Positions 34,084-45,556 of a stretch of 64,000 nt of DNA are shown piece by piece. The stretch's first letter is position 1; every line of letters begins with the position of its first letter. The notes below the pieces were generated by a model. It did not search any database, was not told the origin of the DNA, and saw only the letters and a program-made list of their open reading frames with translations. The position numbers and the translations under genes are program-made. Source of the DNA: Cyprinodon diabolis (Eukaryota; Chordata; Actinopteri; Cyprinodontiformes; Cyprinodontidae); assembly GCA_030533445.1 (NCBI GenBank), contig CM060065.1:50221464-50285463 (forward strand), in the 5' to 3' direction.

Positions 34084-37000
34084 CTAACTAGAAGCTTTAT
34101 CAAAAAGAAAAGTTTTAAGCCTAGCCTTAAAAGTAGACAGGGTGTCTGCCTCACGGACTAAAACTGGTAGTTGGTTCCACAGGAGAGGAGCCTGATAACT
34201 AAAAGATCTGCCTCCCATTCTACTTTTAGAAATTCTAGGAACCACTAGTAAACCTGCAGATTGAGAGCGAAGTGCTCTGTTAGGAACATAAGGAACAATC
34301 AGATCTCTGATATCAGATGGAGCTTGGCCATTTAAGGCTTTATATGTGAGAAGGAGGATTTTAAATTCTATTCTTGATTTAACAGGAAGCCAATGAAGAG
34401 AAGCCAGGATAGGAGAGATATGATCTCTCTTTTTAATTTTCATCAGAACTCTGGCTGCAGCATTTTGGATCAGCTGAAGGCTTTTAACTACAGTTTGTGG
34501 ACTTCCTGATAGTAAAGAATTACAATAGTCCAGCCTTGAAGTAACAAATGCATGGACTAGTTTCTCAGCATCACCACTGGACAGGAGATTTCTAATTTTT
34601 GCAATGTTCCTCAGATGAAAGAAGGAAATTCTAGAAACCTCTTTGATCTGGGATTTAAATGACAGGTCCTGATCAAAAATAACACCAACATTTTTTACTT
34701 TATTATCTGAAATCAGTTTAATCCCATCCAAATGAAGTGACTGGCTAATCAGCTTCTTTTTCAGAGACTCTGGTCCAAAGACTAACTTCTGTTTTGTCTG
34801 CATTCAGAAGCAGAAAGTTAAGAGTCATCCAGGTTTTTATGTCTTCAAGACATGCCTGTAATCTATGTAATGGGTTAGCTTCATCTGGATTTATAGACAG
34901 ATATAGCTGGGTATCATCAGCATAACAGTGGAAATTAATCCCATGCTGTCTAATAACTCTACCAATTGGGAGCATGTATAAAGTAAAGAGAATTGGTCCT
35001 AGCACTGATCCCTGTGGTACTCCACAGGTAACCTTTGAGCGTGTTGAAGATCTATCATTAACATAAACAAACTGAATTCGATCAGACAGATAAGATTTAA
35101 ACCAGTCTAGTGCTGTTCCTTTAATTCCAACAAAATATTCAAGTCTTTCTAGAAGAATATTATGGTCAACTGTATCAAATGCAGCACTAAGATCCAACAG
35201 GACGAGCACAGATACAAGTCCATTATCTGAGGCCATGAGAATATCATTAGTGACTTTCACCAGAGCTGTTTCAGTGCTATGATGAGCTCTAAAGCCAGAC
35301 TGAAACTCTTCAAAAAGTTCATTATGGTGTAAGTGGTCGCAAACTTGTTTGGCAACTACTTTCTCAAGAATTTTGGATAAGAAAGGAAGATTGGATATAG
35401 GTCTATAATTAACCAAGTCATCTGGGTCAAGAGATGGTTTCTTAAGCAGAGGTTTAATTACAGCAACCTTAAAAGCTTTAGGTACATATCCCTGTAACAG
35501 AGATAGATTAATCACATCTAAAATGGAGGAGGAGATCAAAGGGAATACCTCCTTAAATAACCTGGTTGGAACTGGATCTAACATACAAGTTGAAGGCTTA
35601 GATGAAGACAATAATTTTGCTAATTCAGAAAGTTCAACTGGATCAAAGCAGTCTAAACCCGGTTCAGATTCCATGACTACCTCAGGTACAATCGCGGATA
35701 GAGGAGTGCTTATGATCTTATTTTTAATAAGATCAATCTTATTTATAAAGAATCCCATAAAATCATTGCTGCTAAAAGCAGGTGGAATGGACGGTTCAAC
35801 AGAGCTATGGCTCTGGGTGAGTTTGGCAACTGTATTAAAAAGAAATCTAGGACTATTCTTATTCTCCTCTATTAATGAGGAGAAGTATGCTGCTCTTGCT
35901 TTACAAAGGGTCCTCTTATACAGCAGTAAACCATTTTTCCAGACTAGGAAGGACTCCCGCAGGCCTGTGGAGCGATATTTTCTCTCCAGTTTCCTAGCAT
36001 TTTGCTTCAAAGTACGCAGCTCTGCATTAAACCAAGGAGCAAGCTTTCTATTTTTAACTGTTTTCATTTTCAAAGGAGCTGCGTTATCTAAGGCAGTACG
36101 CAGAGAACTAGCAACCCCATCAACAAAATATTCAACCTGTGAAGGGGAATAAGCTATGCTTTTGCACTCTGCAGCACTGCTCAGCGACACAGAGGAGAGA
36201 GAAAGTCAAGCAGATTCCTTAAAATTTATAACTGCATTATCTGATAAAGATCTACTAAAATTGAACCTTCTTTTGGGGGAGGAGAACTCTGTTAAAGTAA
36301 TCCTGAAGGTTATTAGAAAGTGGTCAGAGAGGACAGGGTTGTGAGGAAATACTGTTATTTCTTCACATTCTATGCCGTATGTCAGCACCAGATCCAAAGT
36401 ATGAAGATGAGAATGTGTGGGACTATTCACATTTTGAACAAAGCCAATAGTGTCTAAGATAGCATTAAAGGCTGCTCTTAAGCTATCGCCTTCAATGTCA
36501 GCATGGATGTTAAAATCTCCCACTATGATGACCCTGTCAGTATTTAATACCAAATCAGAAAGGAACTCTGAAAACTCATCTAAAAATTCAGAGTAAGGAC
36601 CTGGCGGACGATACAAAGTTACAAAAAGAAGAGGTTTTCTTGCCTTGAAATTTGGATGAGGGAAATTAAGGGTTAAATGTTCAAAAGAGTTGTAGGTATT
36701 AACTGTTTTGGGAGTAATCAGTAAGTCAGACTGATTGTTGCTACTCCTCCTCCTCGCCCAGAACTTCTGGGCATGTGAAAATTTAAATAGCTTGAAGGAG
36801 TTGCCTCGTTTATGCTCACATAATCGTCTTGCTGCAGCCAGGTTTCTGTAAGGCAAAACAAGTCAATGTGATTATCACAAATCAAGTCATTAACTACCAG
36901 ACTTTTAGAGGAAAGCGATCTTATGTTAAACAGACCGCATTTAATTGTTTTAAATTTTTCCCCAATTGGAGTTATTTTGATTTTAATTAGATTATCATGA

Positions 37001-37140
37001 TTTACTCCTTTGGGAATCTTTGCTAATTTATTAGATTTTGGTCGTGGGCAAGACACTGTCTGGATGGAGTAAAGAGTGGGTAACAGTAGAGAAGCGGCAG
37101 AGATGTGTGTTAAACTACAACTCTGCTTCCTGGTCTGCAC
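34084..37140 (-). pseudogene. L2 ORF2, broken
   Basis: Colinear with the intact ORF2 of copy 1, but interrupted three times. There is a 4-base deletion near 36733 (inside the endonuclease), a nonsense TGA at 36206-36208 (a Ser codon, TCA, in copy 1), and a 2-base deletion near 34784 after the reverse transcriptase core. The pieces still show [17 protein letters not shown] and YADD. The breaks make a working endonuclease-reverse transcriptase impossible from this copy. Confidence 0.92.
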
Positions 37141-37149
37141 CCTGGGTGG

Positions 37150-38013
37150 TCAGGGTTTTGGAGGACTAATAAATGTGGCCAGATTCCTAGAAAGAAGAGC
37201 TGCACCATCCAAAGTGGGATGGATGCCGTCTCTCCGAATCAGACCAGGCTTTCCCCAAAACGATTGCCAATTATTAATGTAGCCCACGTTGTTTTCAGGA
37301 CACCACCTAGACAACCAGCGGTTGAATGACGACATGCGGCTAAACATGTCATCACTGGTCAGATCAGGGAGGGGACCAGAGAAAATTACGGAGTCTGACA
37401 TTTTTTTGGCAAATTTACACACCGAAGCAACACTAATTTTAGTGACCTCCGATCGGCGTAACCGGGTGTCATTACCACCAGCGTGAATAACAATCTTACT
37501 GTATTTAACCTTATCCTTAGCCAGCAGTTTCAGGTAGGATTTGATGTCGCCCGTTCTGGCCCCCGGCAAACATTTGACTATGGTCCCTGGTGTCTCTAAT
37601 GCCACGTTTCTGACTATGGAGCTGCCAATTACCAGAGTGGGCTTCTCAGTGGGTGTGTCACTGAGTGGGGAAAACCGGTTAGAAACGTGAACGGGTTGGT
37701 GGTGACCAGTGGGCAGAGATCCACGACTAGGCTTTCTGCGTACAGTTACCCAATCGCCTGGCTGCTCAGGCACTTTTGGAGGACAGCTACGTGGGGGGCC
37801 TACTTTAACTCCTGGATGTTCAACAGCCTGAAGCCTGGATTCTAACTCTGACACCCTCGCTTCCAAAGCTACAAAAATACTACACTTATTACACATCCCA
37901 TTATCACTAAAGGAGGCAGAGGAATAACTGAGCATCTGACACAGAGAGCAGGAGAGAGGAGAGGAAGAAGGAAGAGTTGGAAAAGAGTCAAGGGAGGGAG
38001 AGAGAGAAGCCAT
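37150..38013 (-). CDS. L2 ORF1: SGNH-hydrolase-like protein, copy 2
   Basis: The 287-residue frame is intact and differs from the copy 1 protein at about eight positions (for example Phe10 to Ser, Arg95 to Pro, Trp151 to Gly, Ile220 to Ser, Trp234 to Leu, Leu260 to Arg). The CxxC pairs, coiled coil, IGSSIV, HAGGND and DGIHP motifs are all kept. The stop codon is nine bases before the ORF2 start, as in copy 1. It could be translated, but its partner ORF2 in this copy is dead. Confidence 0.85.
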   Translation of the reverse strand: MASLSPSLDSFPTLPSSSPLSCSLCQMLSYSSASFSDNGMCNKCSIFVALEARVSELESRLQAVEHPGVKVGPPRSCPPKVPEQPGDWVTVRRKPSRGSLPTGHHQPVHVSNRFSPLSDTPTEKPTLVIGSSIVRNVALETPGTIVKCLPGARTGDIKSYLKLLAKDKVKYSKIVIHAGGNDTRLRRSEVTKISVASVCKFAKKMSDSVIFSGPLPDLTSDDMFSRMSSFNRWLSRWCPENNVGYINNWQSFWGKPGLIRRDGIHPTLDGAALLSRNLATFISPPKP

Positions 38014-38276
38014 AGCAATGCTAAGCTAGCGCTAGCCTAGGCTAGCTACTCCTTGCTATCAGAAATAAAACCGTGTGAAAATGACAAGTGCTCAGTAGAA
38101 AAGTGCAGCAGAAGGTGCTATGTTTTAAAGTAGTCAGTTAGAGTTACTTAGATACAGAGATATCACAGAGAAAATAACTTAACTTCAGATGGAGTTCCTC
38201 TGGACAGCTGCAGCAGCTGCACACTCAGTTAATCCAAACAGGACAAATCAGCGTTGGCTTTGAGGCGGGTTGAGGT

Positions 38277-38507
38277 GTGACGCAACTAGAAGCGCCACAG
38301 TTCAGTCTAAAGAACATGGCAGCTTCAGCCGATGAAACTAGCGTTAGCGTGGCTATCGAGCAAGTTTTATCGGAATTACAGAGTATTTCTTCACTGAAAG
38401 AAGAGCAAAACACTGCTCTGGAGGCTTTTCTCAGAGTATGTCATATGCTTCGTAGATCTGATTGGTTTATTTGGCCCGTCTATCACCAACATAGGCCAAT
38501 CAGCTAA
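38277..38507 (+). pseudogene. RecQ-like helicase N-terminal fragment, copy 2
   Basis: The likely original start at 38314-38316 gives MAASADETSVSVAIEQVLSE and SISSLKEEQNTALEAFLR. The frame then departs (VCHMLRRSDW), because the segment encoding the motif I loop seen in copy 1 is missing. Only the Q-motif-like part remains. Confidence 0.6.
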
Positions 38508-38639
38508 CCAGTATTTTCGCCCCTTCCCAAAATTACTTCAACGGAAGGTTTCCAGATGGATATGCGCAGCAAATCCATCTGGCGGAGTCAGGTTAGTCCA
38601 TTAGGGAGTTAAAGTAAAAGAAAAAGACCCGATCAGATG

Positions 38640-39088
38640 ATACCAAATCAAACTTTCTTACCTAAATGCAAAACAAGGAGGAAACTTATTCCATGGATCA
38701 TCTATAAAACTATCAACCAAACATAAAGTTCTTAAAAAAAGAAAAGGACCCTTGTCAGAATTGCTGGCAGCAATCTGAACAATATTCAAGACAGGATGGG
38801 TGAAAATAGATTTGAGGCATGTAACGTTTGAAGAGACATGGCCCAAAGATTTGTAGCCATTAATCCAGCAAAATGTGGCTCTAAGAAGCACTGACTCAGG
38901 GGGGCTGAATACAAATGCCTTTACCTTTTGATAACAAAAAATGGAATTTTATAATTTTTCTCCCACTTCACAAATATGCACTTGAGTGTTGCCTTAAATG
39001 CCAATAAAGCACATTGATGTTTGTTATTATAAATTGAGGAAATATGCAGAAGTTCAGGTGCTATGAATACTTTAGCAAATCACTGTAG
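38640..39088 (+). mobile_element. Degenerate Tc1-like transposon 3' end
   Basis: The order of blocks (GGATGGGTGAAAATA, GACATGGCCCAAAGATTTG, TTAATCCAGCAAAATGTGGC, ACTGACTCAGGGGGGCTGAA, then CACTTCACAAATATGCACTT and TGCTATGAATACTTTAGC) follows the end of the transposase gene and the 3' non-coding region of fish Tc1-like elements. The coding part is too decayed to translate. The 5' side is missing. Confidence 0.7.
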
Positions 39089-41956
39089 AGAGAGCGTATA
39101 TTTCTTTTGAATCTCATGCACATCATGAATTAAAGTATGGGACAAATGCATATCTTTACTCTGAAATACAGAGAGCTTTCAGTGCAGCAGCAGTGACCCC
39201 CAAGCATTGCTTTCAGTTTTATAAATGCCAGGGTACTGCAGTGGGAGGTATAAAACCTGTTGTTTCACTTGACAAAGGAAATTAGAATGGTGTTTTGTTG
39301 GAGAAAAGGCTTTAACATCTATAAAAACTGTAATTTATTTCCACTGAGGCTAGCTTTTCTTTTCTGACAGAATGCTGTTTATTTGGAGCTATTTCTTCTT
39401 ATATTACACCCTATTGGGTCACAACTTGATGTGAATTACTTTCTTTTTCTATTGAAGAAAAGAAACATTTCATTGATTTCCACAATAAAGACTGTGTTTC
39501 TATACACCATTGATCACTTGCTCAGGTTTTTATAGTGTACTTTTTTACCAGTAATTCTAGGATAAAACACATCAATAAAATTTATAACACACTGATCAGA
39601 CAGAGAACATTATGACCTTGTACCATGATAGGCAGGAGATTGTTCTTTGTATCTCAACCCAGTAGTTTTTGGTGGCTTTAAGCCACAATACTACCAAATA
39701 TTGATACTCTTACATACAAAATGTAAGAGTTGTTTGAATTTGTATCCTCGGTTGTCTGTTCTTAGTAGAGTGGAAGATATCGTAGTGCTCTTACCTATCT
39801 TCTTCAACATTCAATGCTGTATGTTCAGAGATACCTTTTCTTCTTTCATTCCTATCCAGTTGGTCCATCTCATCTGATTTATTAACAAGTATTTTTTTTA
39901 TCCTCACAATTCCCAGTCACAGAATATCAGGGCTTTTTAAACCACAACAACGTGTGAAAATCAAAGCAGAACAGCTTGAAGTGGTTTTTCCATTTTTGAA
40001 AAAGAGTAAAAAGATAAGGTGGAAGGTAATTTTTCAAATAGGTTCTGATGTAGCGAATATTTAACTTAATTGTGGAGCTGGTTTTCACTGCCGCTGTCCT
40101 CTTACAATAAGTACGGCATTAGAAACAACCTTCATGTTCTATGGCTGTGTCCAAATGTCCTCCCTAATCAATATATAGGGCACTATATAGTGCTTAAGCC
40201 ATTTTAAATGAGTGTCCAAACATCTAGTGGATGAAAAAGTAGTGGGATCGAAATTTCCCACAATGCACCTTGAAAAGCAGTGATCATCCATGGTCACTAG
40301 ACAAGCAGATATATCCCAGAATGCTTTGCGAGGAGAGCTCTCCTCATAAAGCATCATGGCATTTGATGTCACAGCATCCCGCTGTCGATGTCAATACTCA
40401 ATCCGTAGCAGTAGTATGCACCTGTAGTATGCTCACTCCTCCCACACACGGTGGTGCAGTTAGTGTCAACAAATATTTGAACCAAGCATTCTTGAGAAAC
40501 AAAAATCAATAAATTCCTTATCTTACGACCAGCTCAGACGAAACTAATATAAAATCATGCCAATAGATAACATATGTCAGGCACACTTGCTTTTATGCAA
40601 TTTTAAGCTATTTTCAAATTTTATGATATTTTTAAAGACAAAAGTTGGGACTTTTCTTCAATAGCTTCCAGGTCATGTGACCCACTGACTCCAAAACTAT
40701 GTCAAATTGTTTCACTACATTAGCCTGATGGGCACAGTCATTTTTATTCTATTTCAAGTCTAAATAAAATAACAATATACTAATATATTAAAAAGTACAA
40801 AATAGTTTATGAATAATTTGTCAATGAAACAGATGTTATTTGCATACACAACATCAAGATTTTTAAGGAAATGTAGGTCTGTTTACATAACTATATTTCC
40901 ATCCTGATATTTAGGGTATTTATGTACATTCAGCCAAAATGCAGGAGCTGGAAATTGCACCTGTTTTATATATGCAAATGCATTTTGGTCCAAAAAAAGC
41001 ATCTTAGGCCACATGACCCTCAAGTTTTTTGGTTGCATTCTTGCATTATTTACAACCTCATATTGTGATAACTTTCATTTAACAGAACTCTTATTTTTAA
41101 CAAAGCAGTTTTACATGTGAACCATCAGTATGGCTGCATGTTCACAGTTTACTCTGAAATCTGCAGCATAATAATTGGTGTCTGTCTGTGTACAGGTTTG
41201 TGAGTAGGAGGTAATGGTTGCACTGGTGCATTGGGTTGGGCTGTCCCTATTGTTTAGAGACCTCTCCACCATCTGCTAGACTGTGCCTGGCCTCTGTGCC
41301 TGATCTTGCCTGACAAAGAGCAGATGTTTCCTCTCTCTCTTGCTCCCCATCAGGACCTACTGTATCCTGCACTATTTCAGCCCACTTTGGCTCAAACTCA
41401 TAAAGTGAACACGTGCTGCACCCCTAATTAGAACCCTTGCTCATCAAGATAAGGTCCAAACAGGTTTTATCATTTTATGTTGCTTTTACTACCACACTCA
41501 CATAGATTTATATTTTGGCTTTGGAAATATCAAAACTTATTGAATTAATCAATTACCTACAAACTTGCAGGTGTTCTCTAAGATGCACCTCATGTTTAAT
41601 TTTTAGTTTCAAATGTACAGGTAAGGAAAAAAAAAATTAAAAGTTAATAACCATACTTATCAAGAAATATCTACTTACTTTACTGTAGATAGAGGAATCA
41701 TTTCTGCACATGTGGAAAAATGTCATTTACAGTACTATGAACAATTTATTTCTCCCTCGTATATTTTGGTTTTGTCAGATCATCAACATTACTTAATATG
41801 AGAAATAAATGTGTTTTTTTTCAGCCTCATAAAGGGCTTTTCCAGTAATAATAGTCTCTTTAAGGTCATTTTACAAGCAGTTGGTAGTCTGCAACATAAT
41901 TAACAATGGCATTGTCTACTGTCTGTAAACCTAAAAATGACATTTTTTCTAGATTG
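39089..41956. other. Unique DNA, no gene seen
   Basis: No supported gene. The part at 40140-40440 (GGCTGTGTCCAAATGTCC, ATCCCAGAATGCTTTGCG, TAGTATGC repeats) has the look of a dispersed non-coding element, but I could not pair its ends. Confidence 0.35.
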
Positions 41957-42348
41957 CCAATTCAATTCAGATTATTTATATAGTACCAATTTAAACCCAT
42001 GTCATGGCAAAGACCTTTACAGAGATAATTCAACCAGATCATACAGTCAGATTGGTTCAAGTTTTCTATGTAAGGAAAACCAGCTGATTGCATCGACTTA
42101 TTGCCTCGAAAGCAATTCTTCACACCAAGCATGCTTGTAGCGACAGTGGAGAGGAAAACTCCCTTTTAACAGGACGTATCCTCCGGCAGAACAAGTCTCA
42201 GTGCGAGCGGCCATCTGCTGAGGCCGAGTGGGGTTCAAGGAGACAGGTAGAAAGAAGTAGAGATATAAAAGGCAGTTGTCAACCAGTTCCACAGGCGGCC
42301 CCGTCCAGGAAAGACACAGCCAGGCAGACGAGTTCCGAGCCATGCCAT
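41957..42348 (-). mobile_element. L2-clade LINE 3' unit (solo copy C), diverged
   Basis: Starts with the tail CCAATTCAATTCAG and shares the CATGCTTGTAGCGACAGTGG and AACCTCCAGCAGAACCAGG blocks with changes. It carries an extra stretch of about 25 bases before GGCGGCCCCGTCCAGG and ends early. It is more diverged than the other copies. Confidence 0.7.
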
Positions 42349-42361
42349 CCGTGATTGGATG

Positions 42362-43487
42362 CCCTCTGGACTCAGTGGAGGAGGTGGGAAACTAAAGGAT
42401 CCTAACTAAATTAACATTTCTGTTGGATAATGTCTCCCACCCCATGCATGAAGCTGGTGCAGAACTAGAGATCTCCTTCAGTGACAGACTGAACACCCTA
42501 AATGCACCAGCAAGCGTTATCACGGATCCGTCCTCCCAGCAGCTGTAAGACATTTATAACCATCACTGTTCCCAACAGCCTCAATAAGTTGTTACATTCA
42601 TGCTGATTTTTGCACAGTTTCTACCTTATTCAGTTAAATAACTTGCTGCTTTTTCCCATAATAGCTTCATCTGGTCTGTTCCTGTTTGGCTGTGACTCCA
42701 TCCTGGAGAGAAATAACAGCTGTTCTGCTTCCATCAACACCTTTGTTTATAGATGCTGGAGATCGGCCTGTTTTCCAGTGTGGTCCTGTTTCTCTGACTG
42801 TGACTAACTGGATGTGCTCTCTTCATCCTCTGATATGGGAGCTGACGCAGCGTTCCTCTGCCTGGCTGTGTGTTTCCTGGACGGGGCCGCCCTTTGCAGC
42901 TGCTTTTTCTATCTCTGCTTCTGTCTCCTTGAACCCCAGTCGGCCTCAGCAGATGGCCGCTCACACTGAGCCTGGTTCTGCTGGAGGTTTCTTCCTGTTA
43001 AGAGGAAGTTTTTTCCTCTCCACTGTCGCTACAAGCATGCTTAGTGTCAGAGATTGCATTTGAGTCAATTAGTCGATGCAATCAACTGGTTTTTCTTAGA
43101 TAGAAATCTTTGAATCCATTTGACTGGATGATCTGGCTGAACTGTAAAGTGACTTGAGATAACGTGTTGTTAATTGGTGCTATAGAAATAAACTGAATAG
43201 AATTTTGCACATCTCTGATGTTGCTGCTACTTTCAAATAACCATTACTACAAAAATATCCATATCTGTAAATTGGTTATTTTATTCTCCAGGTGGACAGT
43301 ATTTATATTGTTAAAACACTTTATTGTACAGTATTTTGTTGTTTCTTTTAACTCTTCACTAGTATGTTATTCTTATACATTTTTCTAAGGTGCACATTTA
43401 TGTGAAAATTTCTTCTATAATCTTTTCCCTGCTCTAAACACCAGAATTTCCCCACTGTGGGACAATAATTGATTTTCTATTCTATTC
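42362..43487 (+). mobile_element. 5'-truncated LINE 3' end, split by an L2 3' unit
   Basis: The 42400-42570 part (GATAATGTCTCCCACCCCATGC, AGTGACAGACTGAAC, CATCACTGTTCCCAACAGCC) resembles the end of a LINE ORF2 plus the start of its 3' UTR. The 3' UTR resumes at 43204 (TTTGCACATCTCTGATGTTG) and ends in CCACTGTGGGACAATAATTG and a TTCTA-type tail. The same 3' UTR occurs at 60790-61090 without the interruption. The clade is not resolved by eye. Confidence 0.6.
42668..43203 (+). mobile_element. L2-clade LINE 3' unit (solo copy D)
   Basis: Starts CTGTTCCTGTTTGGCTGTGA and ends AATAAACTGAATAGAATT. It lies inside the LINE 3' end at 42362-43487, shown by the uninterrupted relative at 60790. Again the start is at nearly the same base as in copies A and B. 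Confidence 0.8.
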
Positions 43488-44995
43488 TAAGTGGTCATCC
43501 AAGAAAATACTTAAGAGAAGGAAATTGTTTGGTAAAAGGCGGAAAGCTCACCTACTCAATGTGCCAAGGTTATGATTTAAGACATAAATATTAAATGATC
43601 AGACAGACAAGAATGATAATCATATATATGTTTATCATATATATGCATATAAATGGTCATTTTGTGCCGATTAGAACTGGTAGCCAACCTCTAGCAGTAG
43701 CCAGGATATGTATAGCAAAAGGTCTCCCAGTAAAGGAGAGTGTGTGGTTTCTTAGTCTGTGGTTTTTGAACTTAATGTGGTGGAAGTTGAATATCATTTC
43801 TCCTTTATTGCCCCTGGTATTCTGATCTGAGAATTTCCTTTTTTGAAAGTATAAATAAAGGAAATGTAGACATATTTTGACTATCTAAGGATGAAATTCT
43901 TAGTTGGATGTTTGACAGATATATTTGCTACTTTTCTTTGTAAATCCTTGGATAGAAGATAAAGAGTGCCTTATCCATGTTGTGCATAAACATTTACTTT
44001 GATTTCTATTTGCACATTTTGTTTTTGTATGTTTTCTTTTTTGTATTATTTGTATGTCCATGTAGGCTGGGCACCATTGGCACGACATTAAAATCAAATC
44101 AATTCAATAAGCTCAAGGGTATTTCTTGAATTTTAAAGACTTGAATAAGTTAAGATATTCAGATTAAAAAAGAATGAACTAAATGAACTCTGTTAGCCTA
44201 TTTTCCTAATAATAATGGCTAAAGAAACTCTTTCTTTTCTCCTTTTATTTGCTTTTGTTTCCTGGTAGAGTCATTGGGCATCTACTTGGCTTATTTTATC
44301 TATGATTGACCAAAGTAAATGACTCTGTTTAGTCTTGAAGTTAATAGAACCATCTTTGAAGCGACTGCTTACAATTTGACTTAAACTCTTATGCAACTTG
44401 AAGAACAAAAAATCAATAATAGCAGCAGACTTTCTCAGACCTGGACACAGTACCAGACCAAACAGACCCTCACAATGGCAAGGCAGTTCAAGGTGGAGAA
44501 AATGAGGACAGCATCAGAGAAACATAAAATACTATAGAATCAGTTCTTTTTTTTTTTTTTCATATATTGCTCAATTACACCATAGCCTACTGTAGAACCA
44601 CAGACAGCAATTATTTTATCAGTTGTAACTCTGAAACTGTGCGTCAGATTTCATCTTCATATCCAGTTTTGAATCCTTATCCAACCAGGGTTTACATTAG
44701 CATTGAGGGGACAGCATTTCCCCATTGTTGCTTTAACACTTTGTTGCTGTCCATTCACTTCACACTAGTAGCAGCTGCAGCTTTCACCCCTACAATATAT
44801 TCTCAAAAACATCAGGAAAAATGTGCTGCTTGAATGGTCTTCTTTATGAGGAATTATTAAAAGAAAAACAGGAAAGTAGTCTTTAAGGTGCAAATGTTTT
44901 TTTAATTTTAATATTTTTTTCAATTTTAAATTCAATTTCAGTACATACTAAAAAGAATTCCTGGAAAATTATACCAGGCAGGTTTAACAAACAAG
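43488..44995. other. Unique DNA, no gene seen
   Basis: No gene or element recognised; a poly-T run lies at about 44548-44561. Confidence 0.35.
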
Positions 44996-45556
44996 TTACA
45001 CGAATAGTAAAACCCTCAAGAACATTTTACTAACACAAACTGAGGGACCAGGCTGAGGTAGGAATTTAAGGTTACTGAAGTGCGGATTTTTTTTACTGAA
45101 AGCCGGCGGGCAAAGTTTGCAGAGAAATGTAAGATTGTTGCCATCATCCTCACCGACCACCTGGTCATAAAACTGTTTTAAGTGATCATACTGCTGCCTT
45201 GTCGCCTCCACGGTCGCCTCCATGCTGCTTTGGCTTCCACGCTGCATTTTGTTTTGATGAAGCACGCGGCTGTAGGCTACGACGCTGGTAGCTGGTGTTG
45301 CCAGATTGGGTGTTTTTCCCGCTACATATTAAGGCCTGTTTACGGTGTGATTTAGCTGGGGTTTCGCCTGGAGGGCTCTATAGAAATCTGGCAACCTATT
45401 GAACGAAGTTGAACTGAGAGAGCGTGCCGTTCACAGACACCAGAATGAACGAGTTCACAATAACGTTCATCAGGCAGTAATGCAGTACGTTCAGTTCACG
45501 TTCGCCCAAAGAGTTCATGAACTTTCGTTCAATGAACGCGTTCAGGCACAACACTG
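44996..45556 (-). mobile_element. hAT transposon 5' end with transposase N-terminus fragment
   Basis: Read on the minus strand from 45556 it begins CAGTGTTGTGCCTGAACG, a CAGTG-type hAT terminus, followed by repeated GTTCA/TGAAC strings (45415-45550). A frame at 45265-44996 begins MLHQNKMQRGSQSSMEATVE and contains YDHLKQFYDQVV and FLCKLCPP, which resembles the N-terminal BED-type zinc-finger region of some hAT transposases. The frame then leaves that pattern. The rest of the element is absent, so this is a truncated copy. Confidence 0.6.

Larger units (their letters stand above)
33374..38243 (-). mobile_element. Near full-length L2-clade LINE, copy 2
   Basis: Colinear with copy 1 from the tail (ATTCAATTCAATTTCAATTC) to the 5' UTR. 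The 7-bp string CAAATCA occurs at 33367-33373 and 38244-38250 and fits the target duplication. The pre-insertion site can be read from the empty homologue at about 18530 (GTCCAATCAGCG there; GTCAAATCAGCG reconstructed here). ORF1 is intact and ORF2 is broken. The flanking helicase-fragment element is therefore older than this insertion. Confidence 0.9.
33259..38595 (+). mobile_element. 9-bp-TSD helicase-fragment transposon, copy 2, split by an L2 LINE
   Basis: The ends are identical in type to the copy at 18418 (TAGCCTCGTGAG...GAGTCAGGTTA). A perfect 9-bp duplication GTCCATTAG flanks it (33250-33258, 38596-38604). Its own sequence is 33259-33373 and 38251-38595; the L2 at 33374-38243 interrupts it. 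Compared with copy 1 it lacks about 88 bases after the TTTCTCAGAG string, removing the motif I region of the helicase piece. Confidence 0.85.

Noticed and set aside
40140..40440. MITE with AGTATGC/ATCCCAGAATGC strings
   Set aside because: Looks like a dispersed element, but I could not identify paired ends or a duplication.
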